A stretch of DNA of 64,000 bases from assembly GCA_020635725.1 (NCBI GenBank), contig JACJZF010000009.1:114610-178609 (forward strand). The letters run 5' to 3'. The position numbers and the translations under genes are program-made. Positions 41,238 to 52,346 of this stretch are shown one piece after another (position 1 is the stretch's first letter; each line of letters starts with the position of its first letter). Origin of the DNA: Flavobacteriales bacterium (GTDB lineage: Bacteria > Bacteroidota > Bacteroidia > Flavobacteriales_F > PHOS-HE28). The notes beneath the pieces were generated by a model. That model had not been told where the DNA came from and made no database searches. It was given only the letters and a program-made list of their open reading frames with translations.

Positions 41238-42044
41238 TTACACCGCCACGTTGTGCTCGCGGAGCGCGTCGTTGAGCGAGGTCTTGCGGTCGGTGCTCTC
41301 CTTGCGCTGCCCGATGATGAGCGCGCAGGGCACGCCGTACTCGCCAGCAGGGAACTTCTTCGGAACCGTGCCCGGGATCACCACGCTGCGGGGTGGCACG
41401 ATGCCTTTCATCTCCTTCGGCTCGGGTCCGGTGACATCGATGATGCGCGTGCTGGCCGTGAGCACCACGTTGGCACCGAGCACCGCTTCCTGGCACACGC
41501 GCACCCCTTCCACGACAATGGCGCGTGAGCCGATGAAGCAGCCGTCCTCGATGATCACCGGCGCGGCCTGCACGGGCTCGAGCACGCCGCCGACGCCCAC
41601 GCCGCCGCTCAAGTGCACGTGCTTGCCGATTTGCGCGCAGGAGCCGACGGTCGCCCAGGTGTCCACCATGGTGCCCTCATCAACGTATGCCCCGATGTTC
41701 ACGTAGCTGGGCATGAGGATGGTGCCCGGCGCCAGGTAGCTGCCATGCCGAGCGATGGCATGCGGCACCACGCGCACGCCGAGTTGTGCGTATCGTTTCT
41801 TTAGGGGGATCTTGTCGTGGAACTCGAGCGGCCCCACTTCCATGGTCTGCATCTGCTTGATCGGGAAGTACATGATCACGGCCTTCTTCACCCAATCGTT
41901 CACCACCCAGCCATCATCCGTAGGCTGGGCCACGCGCACCTCGCCACGGTCGAGCTGTTCCACCACGCCCTCAATAGTCATCACCACCTCGGGGTCGCGC
42001 AGCACCGCGCGGTCATTCCAAGCCTTCTCGATTAGTTCATGCAT
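41238..42044 (-). CDS. dapD: Tetrahydrodipicolinate N-succinyltransferase
   Basis: Succinyl-CoA-dependent step of lysine and meso-diaminopimelate synthesis, cytoplasmic. 268 residues: an N-terminal helical domain (1-90), a left-handed beta-helix of hexapeptide repeats (VNIGAYVDEGTMVDTWATVGSCAQIGKHVHLSGGVGVGG, about 115-190) and a C-terminal tail. The motif MPSYVNIGAYVDEG and the conserved loop GIVPPRSVVIPGT are diagnostic for DapD. It supplies precursors for the cell wall. Transcribed away from ruvX; a CATCTTTG box lies just before the start. Confidence 0.94.
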   Translation of the reverse strand: MHELIEKAWNDRAVLRDPEVVMTIEGVVEQLDRGEVRVAQPTDDGWVVNDWVKKAVIMYFPIKQMQTMEVGPLEFHDKIPLKKRYAQLGVRVVPHAIARHGSYLAPGTILMPSYVNIGAYVDEGTMVDTWATVGSCAQIGKHVHLSGGVGVGGVLEPVQAAPVIIEDGCFIGSRAIVVEGVRVCQEAVLGANVVLTASTRIIDVTGPEPKEMKGIVPPRSVVIPGTVPKKFPAGEYGVPCALIIGQRKESTDRKTSLNDALREHNVAV

Positions 42045-42115
42045 CGGGCAAAGATGACGCTTGCCCGGACGTGGAGCGGAGCGAACGTGAGCCGGATTCT
42101 ATCGACCTTTGGGGC

Positions 42116-42529
42116 ATGGCACGGGTGATCGGCATCGACTACGGCTTGAAGCGCACCGGGCTCGCGGTGACCGATCCGTTGCGGATTATCGCCTCGGCGC
42201 TGGAGACCGTCGATTCGTCGAAAGCCTTGGACCATTTGCGCGGCTACCTCAGCAAGGAGACCGTGGATGGTTTCGTGGTCGGCCTCCCGATGACCCTCGA
42301 TGGGCGACCGACAGACGCCACGGCTGCCGTGGAGGCGTTCATCGTGCGATTGAAGAAGGCCTTCCCCGCACAGTGGGTGGAGACCGTGGATGAGCGTTTC
42401 ACCAGTCGCATGGCGCAAATGGCGCTGCTCTCAAGTGGCAAAGGGCGGATGGCACGGCGGGATAAGGGCCAGTTGGACCGCATCAGCGCCACGATCATCT
42501 TGCAAGGATGGCTCAGTAGGGAAAGCTGA
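42116..42529 (+). CDS. ruvX: Putative Holliday junction resolvase RuvX (YqgF)
   Basis: 137 residues, RNase H-like fold. ARVIGIDYGLKRTGLAV at the start carries the first catalytic Asp; VVGLPMTLDGRPTD and the DERFTSRMA segment carry the further acidic residues. Proposed roles are 16S rRNA 5' processing and Holliday junction resolution. The start is ATG 42116, after which alignment is immediate. Its last codons (SRES plus stop) lie inside a purine-rich repeat that continues another 80 bases downstream. Confidence 0.92.
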   Translation: MARVIGIDYGLKRTGLAVTDPLRIIASALETVDSSKALDHLRGYLSKETVDGFVVGLPMTLDGRPTDATAAVEAFIVRLKKAFPAQWVETVDERFTSRMAQMALLSSGKGRMARRDKGQLDRISATIILQGWLSRES

Positions 42530-42609
42530 AAGAGGGAAGCTGAAGGAGGAGAGCTGAAAGAGGAAAGCTGAAAGCTGAAGGAGGAAAGCCGAAAGCGGAA
42601 AGAGGGGAA
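42520..42609 (+). repeat. Purine-rich degenerate tandem repeat (GAAAGCTGAAAGAGG-like)
   Basis: About six tandem copies of a 14-base unit of the form AAAGCTGAAGGAGG, starting in the ruvX stop region and running into the ruvX-lon gap. The plus strand holds almost only purines, apart from the CT in each unit. Degeneracy rises towards the 3' end. Confidence 0.75.
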
Positions 42610-42776
42610 TGGAGAATGCGATGGCCCAGTCGTTCTGCCTCGTGGTTCCGGGTTCTCGGCGTGCGGCGTTCTCCGATACTGCCCATCTGTCAGTCCAAGA
42701 ATAGTCGGCACGGCGGTTGACCATGGCGGCAACGCGTGTTGAAAAGAGCGTCCGCTCCAAAGGGTGCGCTCCACGG

Positions 42777-42784
42777 TAACTTTG
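42777..42784 (+). promoter_or_regulatory. -7 promoter box TAACTTTG of lon
   Basis: Exact TAnnTTTG ending 11 bases before the lon ATG; a start about 6 bases after the box gives a leader of roughly 5 bases. No -33 TTG at normal spacing and no CIRCE-like inverted repeat is visible. Confidence 0.65.
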
Positions 42785-42795
42785 CTCCTGCCACA

Positions 42796-45264
<2,469 letters not shown>

Positions 45265-45273
45265 GAAGCATGG

Positions 45274-45353
45274 TTCCATGTGGCCATTGTTCCATGTGGC
45301 CATGATTCCATGTGACCATTAATCCATGTGGCCATTATTCCATGTGGCCATAG
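45274..45353 (+). repeat. Five-copy 16-base tandem repeat (TTCCATGTGGCCATnn)
   Basis: Copies at 45274, 45290, 45306, 45323 and 45338, spaced 16, 16, 17 and 15 bases. The core CCATGTGGCCAT is kept apart from one G-to-A change in copy 3; the last 2-3 bases vary. It starts 9 bases after the lon stop, in non-coding sequence. Confidence 0.85.
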
Positions 45354-45452
45354 AGGCACGTGACTGAGGTACGTGAGTTCGGTGGAAGGAAACTGGTGGG
45401 ATGCTTTTCTCAGGATCGAGGCATGTGCTCCAGCGTACTATTCATGCAAGCG

Positions 45453-45761
45453 CTACATGACCGGAGCGCGGTTCGGCAACTCCAATGCGGCGGTCATCAA
45501 CCAGACGAGGATCCAGACCAGTCCGATGGCCAATGAAAGTGCAATCACGGCTGTCGCGGCTTGGCGCCAAGTGACCAATCGCGGCGGCGGGTTCGTCGCT
45601 TGAACGGGGTGCCGGCTATCGCCGCTTTCACTTTTCGTGCGTCCTTCGGTCTCCTTGGCTGGCCTCTGGCTGGCTTTGAGCCACGGCTTCAGGTACGCCA
45701 TATATCGGCGAGGGGCCCGGCTGTACGCCTCCTTGCGCATCCCGAATCCCATGTACCCCAT
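45453..45761 (-). CDS. Small single-pass membrane protein (102 aa)
   Basis: Begins MGYMGFGMRKEAYSRAPRRYMAYLKPW, strongly basic, with a polar linker and one hydrophobic helix near residues 68-92 (AATAVIALSLAIGLVWILVWL). The positive-inside rule places the N-terminus in the cytoplasm. No family is recognised, and the codon pattern is less clearly coding than in its neighbours. It is divergent from the subtilase gene. Alternative: a chance ORF in a 570-base gap. Confidence 0.45.
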   Translation of the reverse strand: MGYMGFGMRKEAYSRAPRRYMAYLKPWLKASQRPAKETEGRTKSESGDSRHPVQATNPPPRLVTWRQAATAVIALSLAIGLVWILVWLMTAALELPNRAPVM

Positions 45762-45833
45762 GGAATGAAGATACGGGAAGTGTCGTGCGTGCGAGCCTTC
45801 GCTTCCTTTACTTCGAAGTCCAATTCAAGGCCC

Positions 45834-48011
45834 ATGCTTCGTTTCGCTTGCCTATTCGCTCTGCTTCCGATCATGCTCCAGGCGCAGGTGCCTGTGCCAG
45901 CCATCACGCACGCCGACCTGATTGAACTGGAAAAGCTGGCAGCCAAGGAGCCCGATGCGCGCAAGCTCACCGAAGCCACGCATGGCCGCTATCCCACGGC
46001 GTACATCAACGGCCGGTGCATGGTGGGTTTCCTCGCAAAGGCCCAGGTCGGGTTCAGCGCCGAAGCGGCCGCCAACGGGCATGTGAGCATCGGCTCGCGG
46101 ATCGGCGATGTGGTCTCGCTGCGCGTGGACGCATACCATCTCGATGAGGCCCGGCAGATACCGGGTATCTCCTACATCGAACTCGCGGGCAAGGCGAAGC
46201 CCGAATTGGACAAGGTGCGTTGGACCACCCGTGTGGATAGCGTGCATCGGGGCATCAACCTGCCGATGCCATATTCCGGTCGCGACGTGCTCATCGGCAT
46301 CTGCGACTGGGGCTTCGACTACACGCACCCTGATCTCTACGACACCCTGCTCACGCAGACACGGATCCGTGCGGCGTGGGACCAATACAAGCAGAGCGGA
46401 CCTGCTCCGGCTGGCTTCCCTTATGGAACGGAGTACAGCACGCCATCGGAGATCCTGGCGGCACAGACCGATACTTCGAATATCTACAGCCATCACTATC
46501 ACGGCACGCACGTGGCCGGCATCGCCGGAGGGAGCGGCGCGGGCACCGTGTACCGTGGCATGGCCTACGAGTCGCAATTCCTGCTGGCCACCTGGCTGAT
46601 CGATGCTGCCGCCGTGATGGACGCCTATGTCTGGATGAAGCAGATCGCCGATGCCGACCAGAAGCGGCTCGTGATCAACCAGAGCTGGGGCCTGCATTGG
46701 ATCGGCACGCTCGATGGCAACTCGCTCATCAGCCAGGCCATCGATGCCATGGCCGACGTGGGCGTGGTCTTCGTGAATTCCGCCGGGAACAATGGCGATG
46801 TCAATTTCCATATCCGAAAGGCGTTCACGGGCGATACCCTGCGGTCCCGCATCGAGTTCTACAGCTACGCGGCGAACCCCAACATGTGGGGCCAGAGCGT
46901 GAGCATGTGGGGTGAGCCGGGCCTTCCGTTCAGCGCGGGCTTCTTGATCACCGGCAACAATGGCGTGGTGCTCAGCGAGAGTCCGTGGTATCATACGGCC
47001 ACGCAGCAAGCCTACCTCGATAGCTTCATGGTGCAGGGGGCCGATACGGTGTTCTTCAACCTCACGGCCGAAGCGGCTCATCCGCTCAATGGCCGGCCCT
47101 TCTTCCGACTGCGGGTGAAGAATAGGAGCACCAGCATACGCGTGGCCTTGAAGGCCACCGCGCCCAATGGCGTGCTGCACTGCTGGAATGTCACGGAGCT
47201 CACCACCGATGTGGGCAACTGGGGCATGGCCTTCCAGGGCGCCGGCGCGGGCTGGACGAATGGCGATGCGAACTACGGCATCAGCGAGCCGGCCTGCACC
47301 AACAACTTGATCGCCGTTGGCGCCTTCTCATCGGAGTACCTGTCGCCGATCGGAACCGTGATCGGCGGGCAGATCGCCGGCTTCTCGTCCTTCGGGCCCA
47401 CGCTCGATGAACGTGTGAAACCAGACATCACGGCCCCCGGGGTCAGCGTGTCCTCCGCGGTCAGTTCCTTCACCGATGCCTCGTACTCGGTGTCTGCCAC
47501 GGTGGATTTCGAGGGCAGCACCTACTACTTCACCCGGATCTCTGGTACGAGCATGTCCTCGCCTGCGGTCGCGGGGATATGCGCTTTGATCCTGCAAGCG
47601 GATCCGACGCTTTCCGCCGCTGAGGTGAAGGACTTGATCCGGAGCACCGCGCGTACCGATCAATACACGGGTGCGATCCCTTCGGGCGGAAGCCTGCGTT
47701 GGGGCATGGGCAAGGTGAACGCTTATCGGGCGATCACTTCGGCCTTGGGCATCGTGTCGGTGCCCGTGGTGGGTCGCCTGGATGCCGGCTTATGGCCGAA
47801 TCCCACGAGCGAAACCGTGTACGTGTCCCTCGCCGGCGTTGCCGCGCCCATGGTCTGCACGGTCACCGACATGGCGGGCCGCGTGGTGCTACGACAGGCC
47901 TTCCAGTCCGCGCAGGCCATCCTGGATGTGGACGCTCTGCCTGCGGGCAGCTACCAGGTACGCATCGAGGCGGCGGAGCGGCAGGCCGTGGCGCGTTTCG
48001 TGAAGCAATAG
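45834..48011 (+). CDS. Secreted S8 subtilisin-like protease with T9SS sorting tail
   Basis: 725 residues; MLRFACLFALLPIMLQAQ is the signal peptide, so the ATG at 45834 is preferred to longer frames. Catalytic triad: Asp in IGICDWGFDYTHPDL near residue 158, His in HYHGTHVAGIAGG near 223, Ser in SGTSMSSPAVAGICALIL near 573, all intact. The about 350 residues between His and Ser include an inserted beta domain. The C-terminal 75 residues (GLWPNPTSETVYVSL, VTDMAGRVVLRQ, LPAGSYQVRIEA) form a T9SS type A sorting domain. Degrades external protein for nutrition or acts on surface proteins. Separate from queA by a 6-bp hairpin. Confidence 0.92.
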   Translation: MLRFACLFALLPIMLQAQVPVPAITHADLIELEKLAAKEPDARKLTEATHGRYPTAYINGRCMVGFLAKAQVGFSAEAAANGHVSIGSRIGDVVSLRVDAYHLDEARQIPGISYIELAGKAKPELDKVRWTTRVDSVHRGINLPMPYSGRDVLIGICDWGFDYTHPDLYDTLLTQTRIRAAWDQYKQSGPAPAGFPYGTEYSTPSEILAAQTDTSNIYSHHYHGTHVAGIAGGSGAGTVYRGMAYESQFLLATWLIDAAAVMDAYVWMKQIADADQKRLVINQSWGLHWIGTLDGNSLISQAIDAMADVGVVFVNSAGNNGDVNFHIRKAFTGDTLRSRIEFYSYAANPNMWGQSVSMWGEPGLPFSAGFLITGNNGVVLSESPWYHTATQQAYLDSFMVQGADTVFFNLTAEAAHPLNGRPFFRLRVKNRSTSIRVALKATAPNGVLHCWNVTELTTDVGNWGMAFQGAGAGWTNGDANYGISEPACTNNLIAVGAFSSEYLSPIGTVIGGQIAGFSSFGPTLDERVKPDITAPGVSVSSAVSSFTDASYSVSATVDFEGSTYYFTRISGTSMSSPAVAGICALILQADPTLSAAEVKDLIRSTARTDQYTGAIPSGGSLRWGMGKVNAYRAITSALGIVSVPVVGRLDAGLWPNPTSETVYVSLAGVAAPMVCTVTDMAGRVVLRQAFQSAQAILDVDALPAGSYQVRIEAAERQAVARFVKQ

Positions 48012-48032
48012 CCCGCGATCTTCGCGGCCGCC

Positions 48033-49238
48033 ATGCATCCCCGCGAGCTCTCGATCGCCGACTTTTCGTACGACCTACCGGAGGACCGCATCGCGCAGCG
48101 GCCGCTCGATGACCGCAGCGCCAGCCGTCTGTTGGTGATGCGTGAGGGGCAGATCAGCGATGGCGTGTTCGCCGATCTGCCGGAACAGCTGCCTTCCGGA
48201 TCCTTGCTCGTCCTCAACGACACACGGGTCGTCAACGCGCGCATCGTTTTTCACCGCGCCACAGGTGCCCGCATCGAATTGCTCTGCTTGTCACCTGCGC
48301 ATGGAGGTCCGGTGGAGCGGAGTTTCGCTGAGCGCGGTCAGAGTGATTGGAACTGTTTCATCGGGAACGCGAAACGATGGAAGGAAAGCGAACAGTTGGT
48401 CCTGCACGCTCACGGGTCGATGCTCAGGGCTGAGCGTATCGGCACAGAGGTCGTGCGATTCACATGGGAACCTGCGGCGCTGTCCTTCGCCGATGTGCTC
48501 AAGCGCTTCGGCCATGTTCCACTTCCGCCGTACATGAAGCGCCCCGATGAGCCCGCCGATGAGGAGCGCTACAACACGGTGTTCGCGCGCCACGAAGGGT
48601 CGGTAGCGGCGCCGACGGCCAGCCTGCATTTCAGCGACGAGGTCCTGCGGGCACTGCACGACAAGGGTGCGAGCACCGCGGAACTGACCCTGCATGTGGG
48701 CGCGGGCACCTTTCTGCCCGTGAAGAGCGAGCGCATGCACGACCACCGCATGCATGAGGAGCAGGTGCGGATCTCGCGGTCGGCCATCGAAGCGGTGAGG
48801 GAACGCCTGGGGAATGGTCCCATCGTCGCGGTGGGCACCACGGCCATGCGCACCCTGGAGAGCCTGTATTGGCATGGTCTGCAGCTGTTCCAAGGCGAGA
48901 ACTTGACCGCCATGGATGTAGGGCAATGGGAGCCTTACGAGGCGGGGGGCACGGTTGCTCCGGCCGAGGCGCTTGATGCGGTGCTGCGTGATCTCCGAAG
49001 CAGGGGAGAGGACCGATTGACCGGCAGCACACGCCTCCTGATCGCGCCGGGATATCGTTTCCGTTATGCGGATGCGCTCATCACCAATTTCCATCAGCCT
49101 CAGAGTACCTTGTTGCTGCTGGTCGCCGCGTTCGTGGGACAGGAATGGCGCGCCGCCTATGAGCACGCGCTGTCCCACGGGTATCGCTTCCTGAGCTATG
49201 GGGATGGATCACTGCTGTGGCGGAAGGATGCGCGCTGA
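48033..49238 (+). CDS. queA: S-adenosylmethionine:tRNA ribosyltransferase-isomerase
   Basis: Adds the epoxycyclopentane precursor to preQ1-modified tRNA during queuosine synthesis. 401 residues, longer than E. coli QueA (356), as usual in Bacteroidota. Family motifs: DYDLPEDRIAQRP-like N-terminus (residues 8-30), HVPLPPYMKRPDEPADEERY near 155, TELTLHVGAGTFLPVKSE near 210, and the C-terminal LITNFHQPQSTLLLLVAAFVG. It uses SAM as ribosyl donor. PorQ is next on the same strand, with its start 41 bases after the stop. Confidence 0.95.
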   Translation: MHPRELSIADFSYDLPEDRIAQRPLDDRSASRLLVMREGQISDGVFADLPEQLPSGSLLVLNDTRVVNARIVFHRATGARIELLCLSPAHGGPVERSFAERGQSDWNCFIGNAKRWKESEQLVLHAHGSMLRAERIGTEVVRFTWEPAALSFADVLKRFGHVPLPPYMKRPDEPADEERYNTVFARHEGSVAAPTASLHFSDEVLRALHDKGASTAELTLHVGAGTFLPVKSERMHDHRMHEEQVRISRSAIEAVRERLGNGPIVAVGTTAMRTLESLYWHGLQLFQGENLTAMDVGQWEPYEAGGTVAPAEALDAVLRDLRSRGEDRLTGSTRLLIAPGYRFRYADALITNFHQPQSTLLLLVAAFVGQEWRAAYEHALSHGYRFLSYGDGSLLWRKDAR

Positions 49239-49258
49239 GGCCCACAATACCCGCCGAC

Positions 49259-49266
49259 TATCTTCG
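49259..49266 (+). promoter_or_regulatory. -7 promoter box TATCTTCG of porQ
   Basis: Exact TAnnTTYG, 12 bases before the first porQ ATG. Confidence 0.6.
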
Positions 49267-49278
49267 TTGCCCACCCGA

Positions 49279-50316
49279 ATGATGCGTTCGCTCCTCCTCG
49301 GTTCTTTCTTAGCCCCCTTCATCGCCTCCGCCCAGCTCGGTGGCTCTGACGGCTTCCGCGTGCTCACGGTACCCTCTTCCGCGCGTGCCTCGGCGCTCGG
49401 CGGGAACTACATCGCCGTGAAGGACAACGACATCAACCTGGGCATCTTCAATCCCGGTCTGCTGAACAAGGAGATGGGCCGGCAGGTGGCCCTGAGCTAC
49501 TTGCCCTACTTCGATGGCATCAAGATCGGCTACGCCAGCTACGCCCATCATTTCGACAGCCTTCAGACCACCTTCTCCGGTACGGTGCAGTACGTCGACT
49601 ATGGCACGTTCCGGCGGACCGACGAGGTGGGCAACGAGATCGGTGATTTCCGCGCCGGCGAGTATGTGATGCAGATCGGAGCCGGCCGCGCGATCGATAG
49701 CCTGTTCAGCATCGGGGCCAACGTGAAGTATATCACCAGCAGCTACGACACCTACACGTCATCGGCCTTCGCGCTCGATGTGGGCGGCGTGTTCCACAAG
49801 CCGAGCAAGGGTGTCACGGTGGCGGCCATGCTGCGCAACATCGGGCGTCAGACGAGCCGCTTCACCGATGTGCGCGAGGACCTGCCATTCGAGGTGCAGC
49901 TGGGTGTCACGTACAAGTTCAAGCACGCGCCCTTCCGCTTGGGATTGATGCTCGAGCAGTTGCAGCAATGGGACCTCACCTACGACGACCCGAACGCCGC
50001 CGTGGAGATCGATCCCACCACGGGTGAGGTGATCGAGAAGAAGGTGACCAACGCGCGCAAGGCCCTGCTCCATTGCGTGCCCAGCGCCGAGATCCTGCTG
50101 AGCCGCAACTTCATGCTGCGCGTGGCCTACAACTTCCGCCGCCGCGATGAGCTGGTGATCGCCAACAAGCCCAGTGCCGTGGGCCTGAGCTTCGGCCTCG
50201 GCCTCAAGGTGAGCAAACTGCACCTCAGCTACGGCTTCTCCCAGCTGCACCTGGCCGGCATCAGCAATACGCTCACGCTGGCCGTGCGCTTCAGCGATTT
50301 CAGGAAGGAAGGGTAG
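49279..50316 (+). CDS. porQ: Type IX secretion system protein PorQ
   Basis: 345 residues including signal peptide MMRSLLLGSFLAPFIASAQ. The mature outer-membrane barrel resembles PorV/FadL-type proteins: VPSSARASALGGNYIAVKDNDINLGIFNPGLL near residue 32 and repeated beta strands to the C-terminus (LRVAYNFRRRDELV, LTLAVRFSDF). PorQ belongs to the attachment complex that anchors cargo with a C-terminal domain to the surface; several such cargo genes are in this window. In many Bacteroidota porQ is followed by cmk, as here. The start could also be the ATG at 49282. Confidence 0.93.
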   Translation: MMRSLLLGSFLAPFIASAQLGGSDGFRVLTVPSSARASALGGNYIAVKDNDINLGIFNPGLLNKEMGRQVALSYLPYFDGIKIGYASYAHHFDSLQTTFSGTVQYVDYGTFRRTDEVGNEIGDFRAGEYVMQIGAGRAIDSLFSIGANVKYITSSYDTYTSSAFALDVGGVFHKPSKGVTVAAMLRNIGRQTSRFTDVREDLPFEVQLGVTYKFKHAPFRLGLMLEQLQQWDLTYDDPNAAVEIDPTTGEVIEKKVTNARKALLHCVPSAEILLSRNFMLRVAYNFRRRDELVIANKPSAVGLSFGLGLKVSKLHLSYGFSQLHLAGISNTLTLAVRFSDFRKEG

Positions 50317-50324
50317 AAGCCGCT

Positions 50325-50332
50325 TACTTTTC
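50325..50332 (+). promoter_or_regulatory. -7-like box TACTTTTC before cmk
   Basis: One mismatch from TAnnTTTG; ends 5 bases before the GTG start, in the porQ-cmk gap. Confidence 0.4.
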
Positions 50333-50337
50333 CCGGC

Positions 50338-51039
50338 GTGAACCGGATCACCATCGCCATCGATGGCTTCTCGTCCTGCGGGAAGAGCACCCTGGCCCGT
50401 CAACTGGCCCAGCATCTCGGCTATGCCTACATCGATAGCGGTGCCATGTACCGTGCGGTGGCCCTGTATGTCATGGAGAACGGTCTGGTGAAGGATGGTC
50501 GGTTGGACCTGGACGGATTGCTCGGTCAGCTTGATGGCATCGACATCCGTTTCCAGCACGACCCCATGACCGACAAGAGCGCGACGCTGCTCAATGGGCG
50601 CAACGTGGAGAGTGAGATCCGGACCATGGACGTGAGCAACCACGTCACCTTGGTGAGCCCGGTGCCCGAGGTGCGTGCCAAGCTGGTGCGCCTGCAACAG
50701 GCCCTGGGTCTGGAGAAGGGCGTGGTGATGGATGGCCGCGACATCGGCACGGTGGTCTTCCCCGATGCCGAGGTGAAGCTCTTCATGACCGCGCGGCCCG
50801 AGGTGCGCGCCCAGCGCCGCTATCACGAGTTGCAGATGAAGGGCGCCGCGGTCTCGCTCGCCGAAGTAGAGGCGAACATCCGTCAGCGCGATCTGGATGA
50901 CACCACGCGCAAGGCGGATCCGCTGACCAAGGCGCCCGACGCCGTCGTGATCGACAACAGCGACATCACCGCCGAGGAGCAGTTCCGGAAGGCGCTCGAC
51001 ATCGTGGTGGATGTGCTGGCGCGGGTGGGGCAGGAGTGA
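50338..51039 (+). CDS. cmk: Cytidylate kinase
   Basis: Phosphorylates CMP and dCMP with ATP. 233 residues. P-loop AIDGFSSCGKSTLARQLA at 7-24, YIDSGAMYRAVALY near 31, MDGRDIGTVVFPDAEVKLFMTARPEVRAQRR near 128 with the CMP-binding and lid residues. The start is GTG at 50338, as no ATG exists before the P-loop; a TACTTTTC box lies just upstream. Ends 4 bases short of the convergent ispH gene. Confidence 0.95.
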   Translation: MNRITIAIDGFSSCGKSTLARQLAQHLGYAYIDSGAMYRAVALYVMENGLVKDGRLDLDGLLGQLDGIDIRFQHDPMTDKSATLLNGRNVESEIRTMDVSNHVTLVSPVPEVRAKLVRLQQALGLEKGVVMDGRDIGTVVFPDAEVKLFMTARPEVRAQRRYHELQMKGAAVSLAEVEANIRQRDLDDTTRKADPLTKAPDAVVIDNSDITAEEQFRKALDIVVDVLARVGQE

Positions 51040-51043
51040 GGGC

Positions 51044-52267
51044 CTAGCCGACCAACGACTCGACCACTTCGATGGGATCCCTCCCCCCTTCAAGCATGCT
51101 CAGAACTCTCAGCATCACCCGGTCCAATAGCGTATCCGGGCAGCTGGCTCCGCTGGTGAGGATGATGGTGAGCGGACGTTCAGCGGGCATCCAATTGCTG
51201 GTGGTCTCCAACCGATGCTCCGGATAGTTGAAATGCTGGATTGTATCCGCGCTCATGATCTCGCCCTCATCCTTGATGAAGTAGGTGGGGAAACGCCGCT
51301 CGAGTAATTCCACCAGATGGCTGGTATTGCTGCTGTTGTATCCACCCACTACGAGTGCCAGGTCGGCGTCGGCCTTCAATAGCTCGTTGGTGGCGTCCTG
51401 GTTGTCGTTGGTGGCATAGCAGAGCGTATCGCGCGTGTCGGCGAAGTGCGCCTTGATGTCGGCGTCGCCATGCTTGCGGATCATCACCTGCTTCAAGTGG
51501 TCGGCGATGGCCTGCGTTTCGGTGGCCAGCATGGTGGTCTGGTTCACCACGCCGATGCGCTCCAGGTCCTTGCTCGCATCGAAGCCGTGCGTGGCATGCT
51601 TGCCGAAGCGTTCGTGGAAATGGGATAGAGGAAGTTCGCCCAGGATGATGCGACCGAGCTCTTCCGCCTCGGCCATGTCCTTCACGATCATGGCCGGCGC
51701 GCCCTGTGCCGTGTGGCTGAAGGTGGCGCGTGTCTCCTCGTGCTTCGCCTTGCCGTGGATCACCACGGTGTACTGCTTCTCGCCGAGCTGCGCGCTGCGG
51801 TTCCACACCTTCTCCACGAAGGGGCAGGTGGTGTTGTGCTTCAGCGGGTCGATGCCGATGGCCTTCAGTTTCGCCTCGGTCTCCAGGGTGGTGCCGAACG
51901 CGGGGATGATGACGATGTCGTCCGCGCTCAGCTCGCTCCAGTCCATGAGCATGGTGCCGTGCGTGTCCTGAATGAAGCGCATGCCCCGGGCCGTGAGGTC
52001 ATCGTTCACCGCCGGATTGTGGATCATCTGGCTCAGGAGGAAGATCCGCTTGCCGGGGTTCTCCTCCAGTGCCTTGTAGCTGATCTCGATGGCGTTCTCC
52101 ACCCCGTAGCAGAACCCGAAGTGCCGCGCGAAGACGAATCGCACGGCGCCCAGGTCGAGCACGGTGGGGCTCAGGTCCTTCTTCTTCGGGTCCTGCGCCT
52201 TGCGCCAGGCCTTCAGCCTGCCGACCAGGTTGCTGCGGTAATGCGTGGGGATCTCGAAGGTGCGCAT
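51044..52267 (-). CDS. ispH: 4-hydroxy-3-methylbut-2-enyl diphosphate reductase
   Basis: Last enzyme of the MEP isoprenoid route, making IPP and DMAPP, cytoplasmic. 407 residues, the long form also seen in cyanobacteria and other Bacteroidota, against 316 in E. coli. The three iron-sulfur cysteines are seen in HFGFCYGVE, KHNTTCPFVEK and TSGASCPDTLL; VVVGGYNSSNT and the ETEAIA-like TETQAIADHL also fit. Start at ATG 52267 (MRTFEIPTHYRSN), 8 bases after a TAACTTCG box, so no extension further upstream is needed. Confidence 0.95.
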   Translation of the reverse strand: MRTFEIPTHYRSNLVGRLKAWRKAQDPKKKDLSPTVLDLGAVRFVFARHFGFCYGVENAIEISYKALEENPGKRIFLLSQMIHNPAVNDDLTARGMRFIQDTHGTMLMDWSELSADDIVIIPAFGTTLETEAKLKAIGIDPLKHNTTCPFVEKVWNRSAQLGEKQYTVVIHGKAKHEETRATFSHTAQGAPAMIVKDMAEAEELGRIILGELPLSHFHERFGKHATHGFDASKDLERIGVVNQTTMLATETQAIADHLKQVMIRKHGDADIKAHFADTRDTLCYATNDNQDATNELLKADADLALVVGGYNSSNTSHLVELLERRFPTYFIKDEGEIMSADTIQHFNYPEHRLETTSNWMPAERPLTIILTSGASCPDTLLDRVMLRVLSMLEGGRDPIEVVESLVG

Positions 52268-52275
52268 GCGGGCGG

Positions 52276-52283
52276 CGAAGTTA
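52276..52283 (-). promoter_or_regulatory. -7 promoter box TAACTTCG of ispH
   Basis: Exact TAnnTTYG on the minus strand, 8 bases before the ATG at 52267. Confidence 0.6.
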
Positions 52284-52346
52284 GACCGGGCATACGGGCG
52301 AACAGGAGCGACCAGGTGTTTGTTCACTCCGATATATTGGTCTCCG

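Noticed and set aside
45274..45353. Possible CRISPR array
   Set aside because: The copies are directly tandem with no unique spacers, the unit is 16 bases, and no cas gene is nearby.
45373..45603. 76-codon plus-strand frame after lon
   Set aside because: No signal, domain or promoter; it is antisense to the better-looking small membrane protein frame at 45453-45761.
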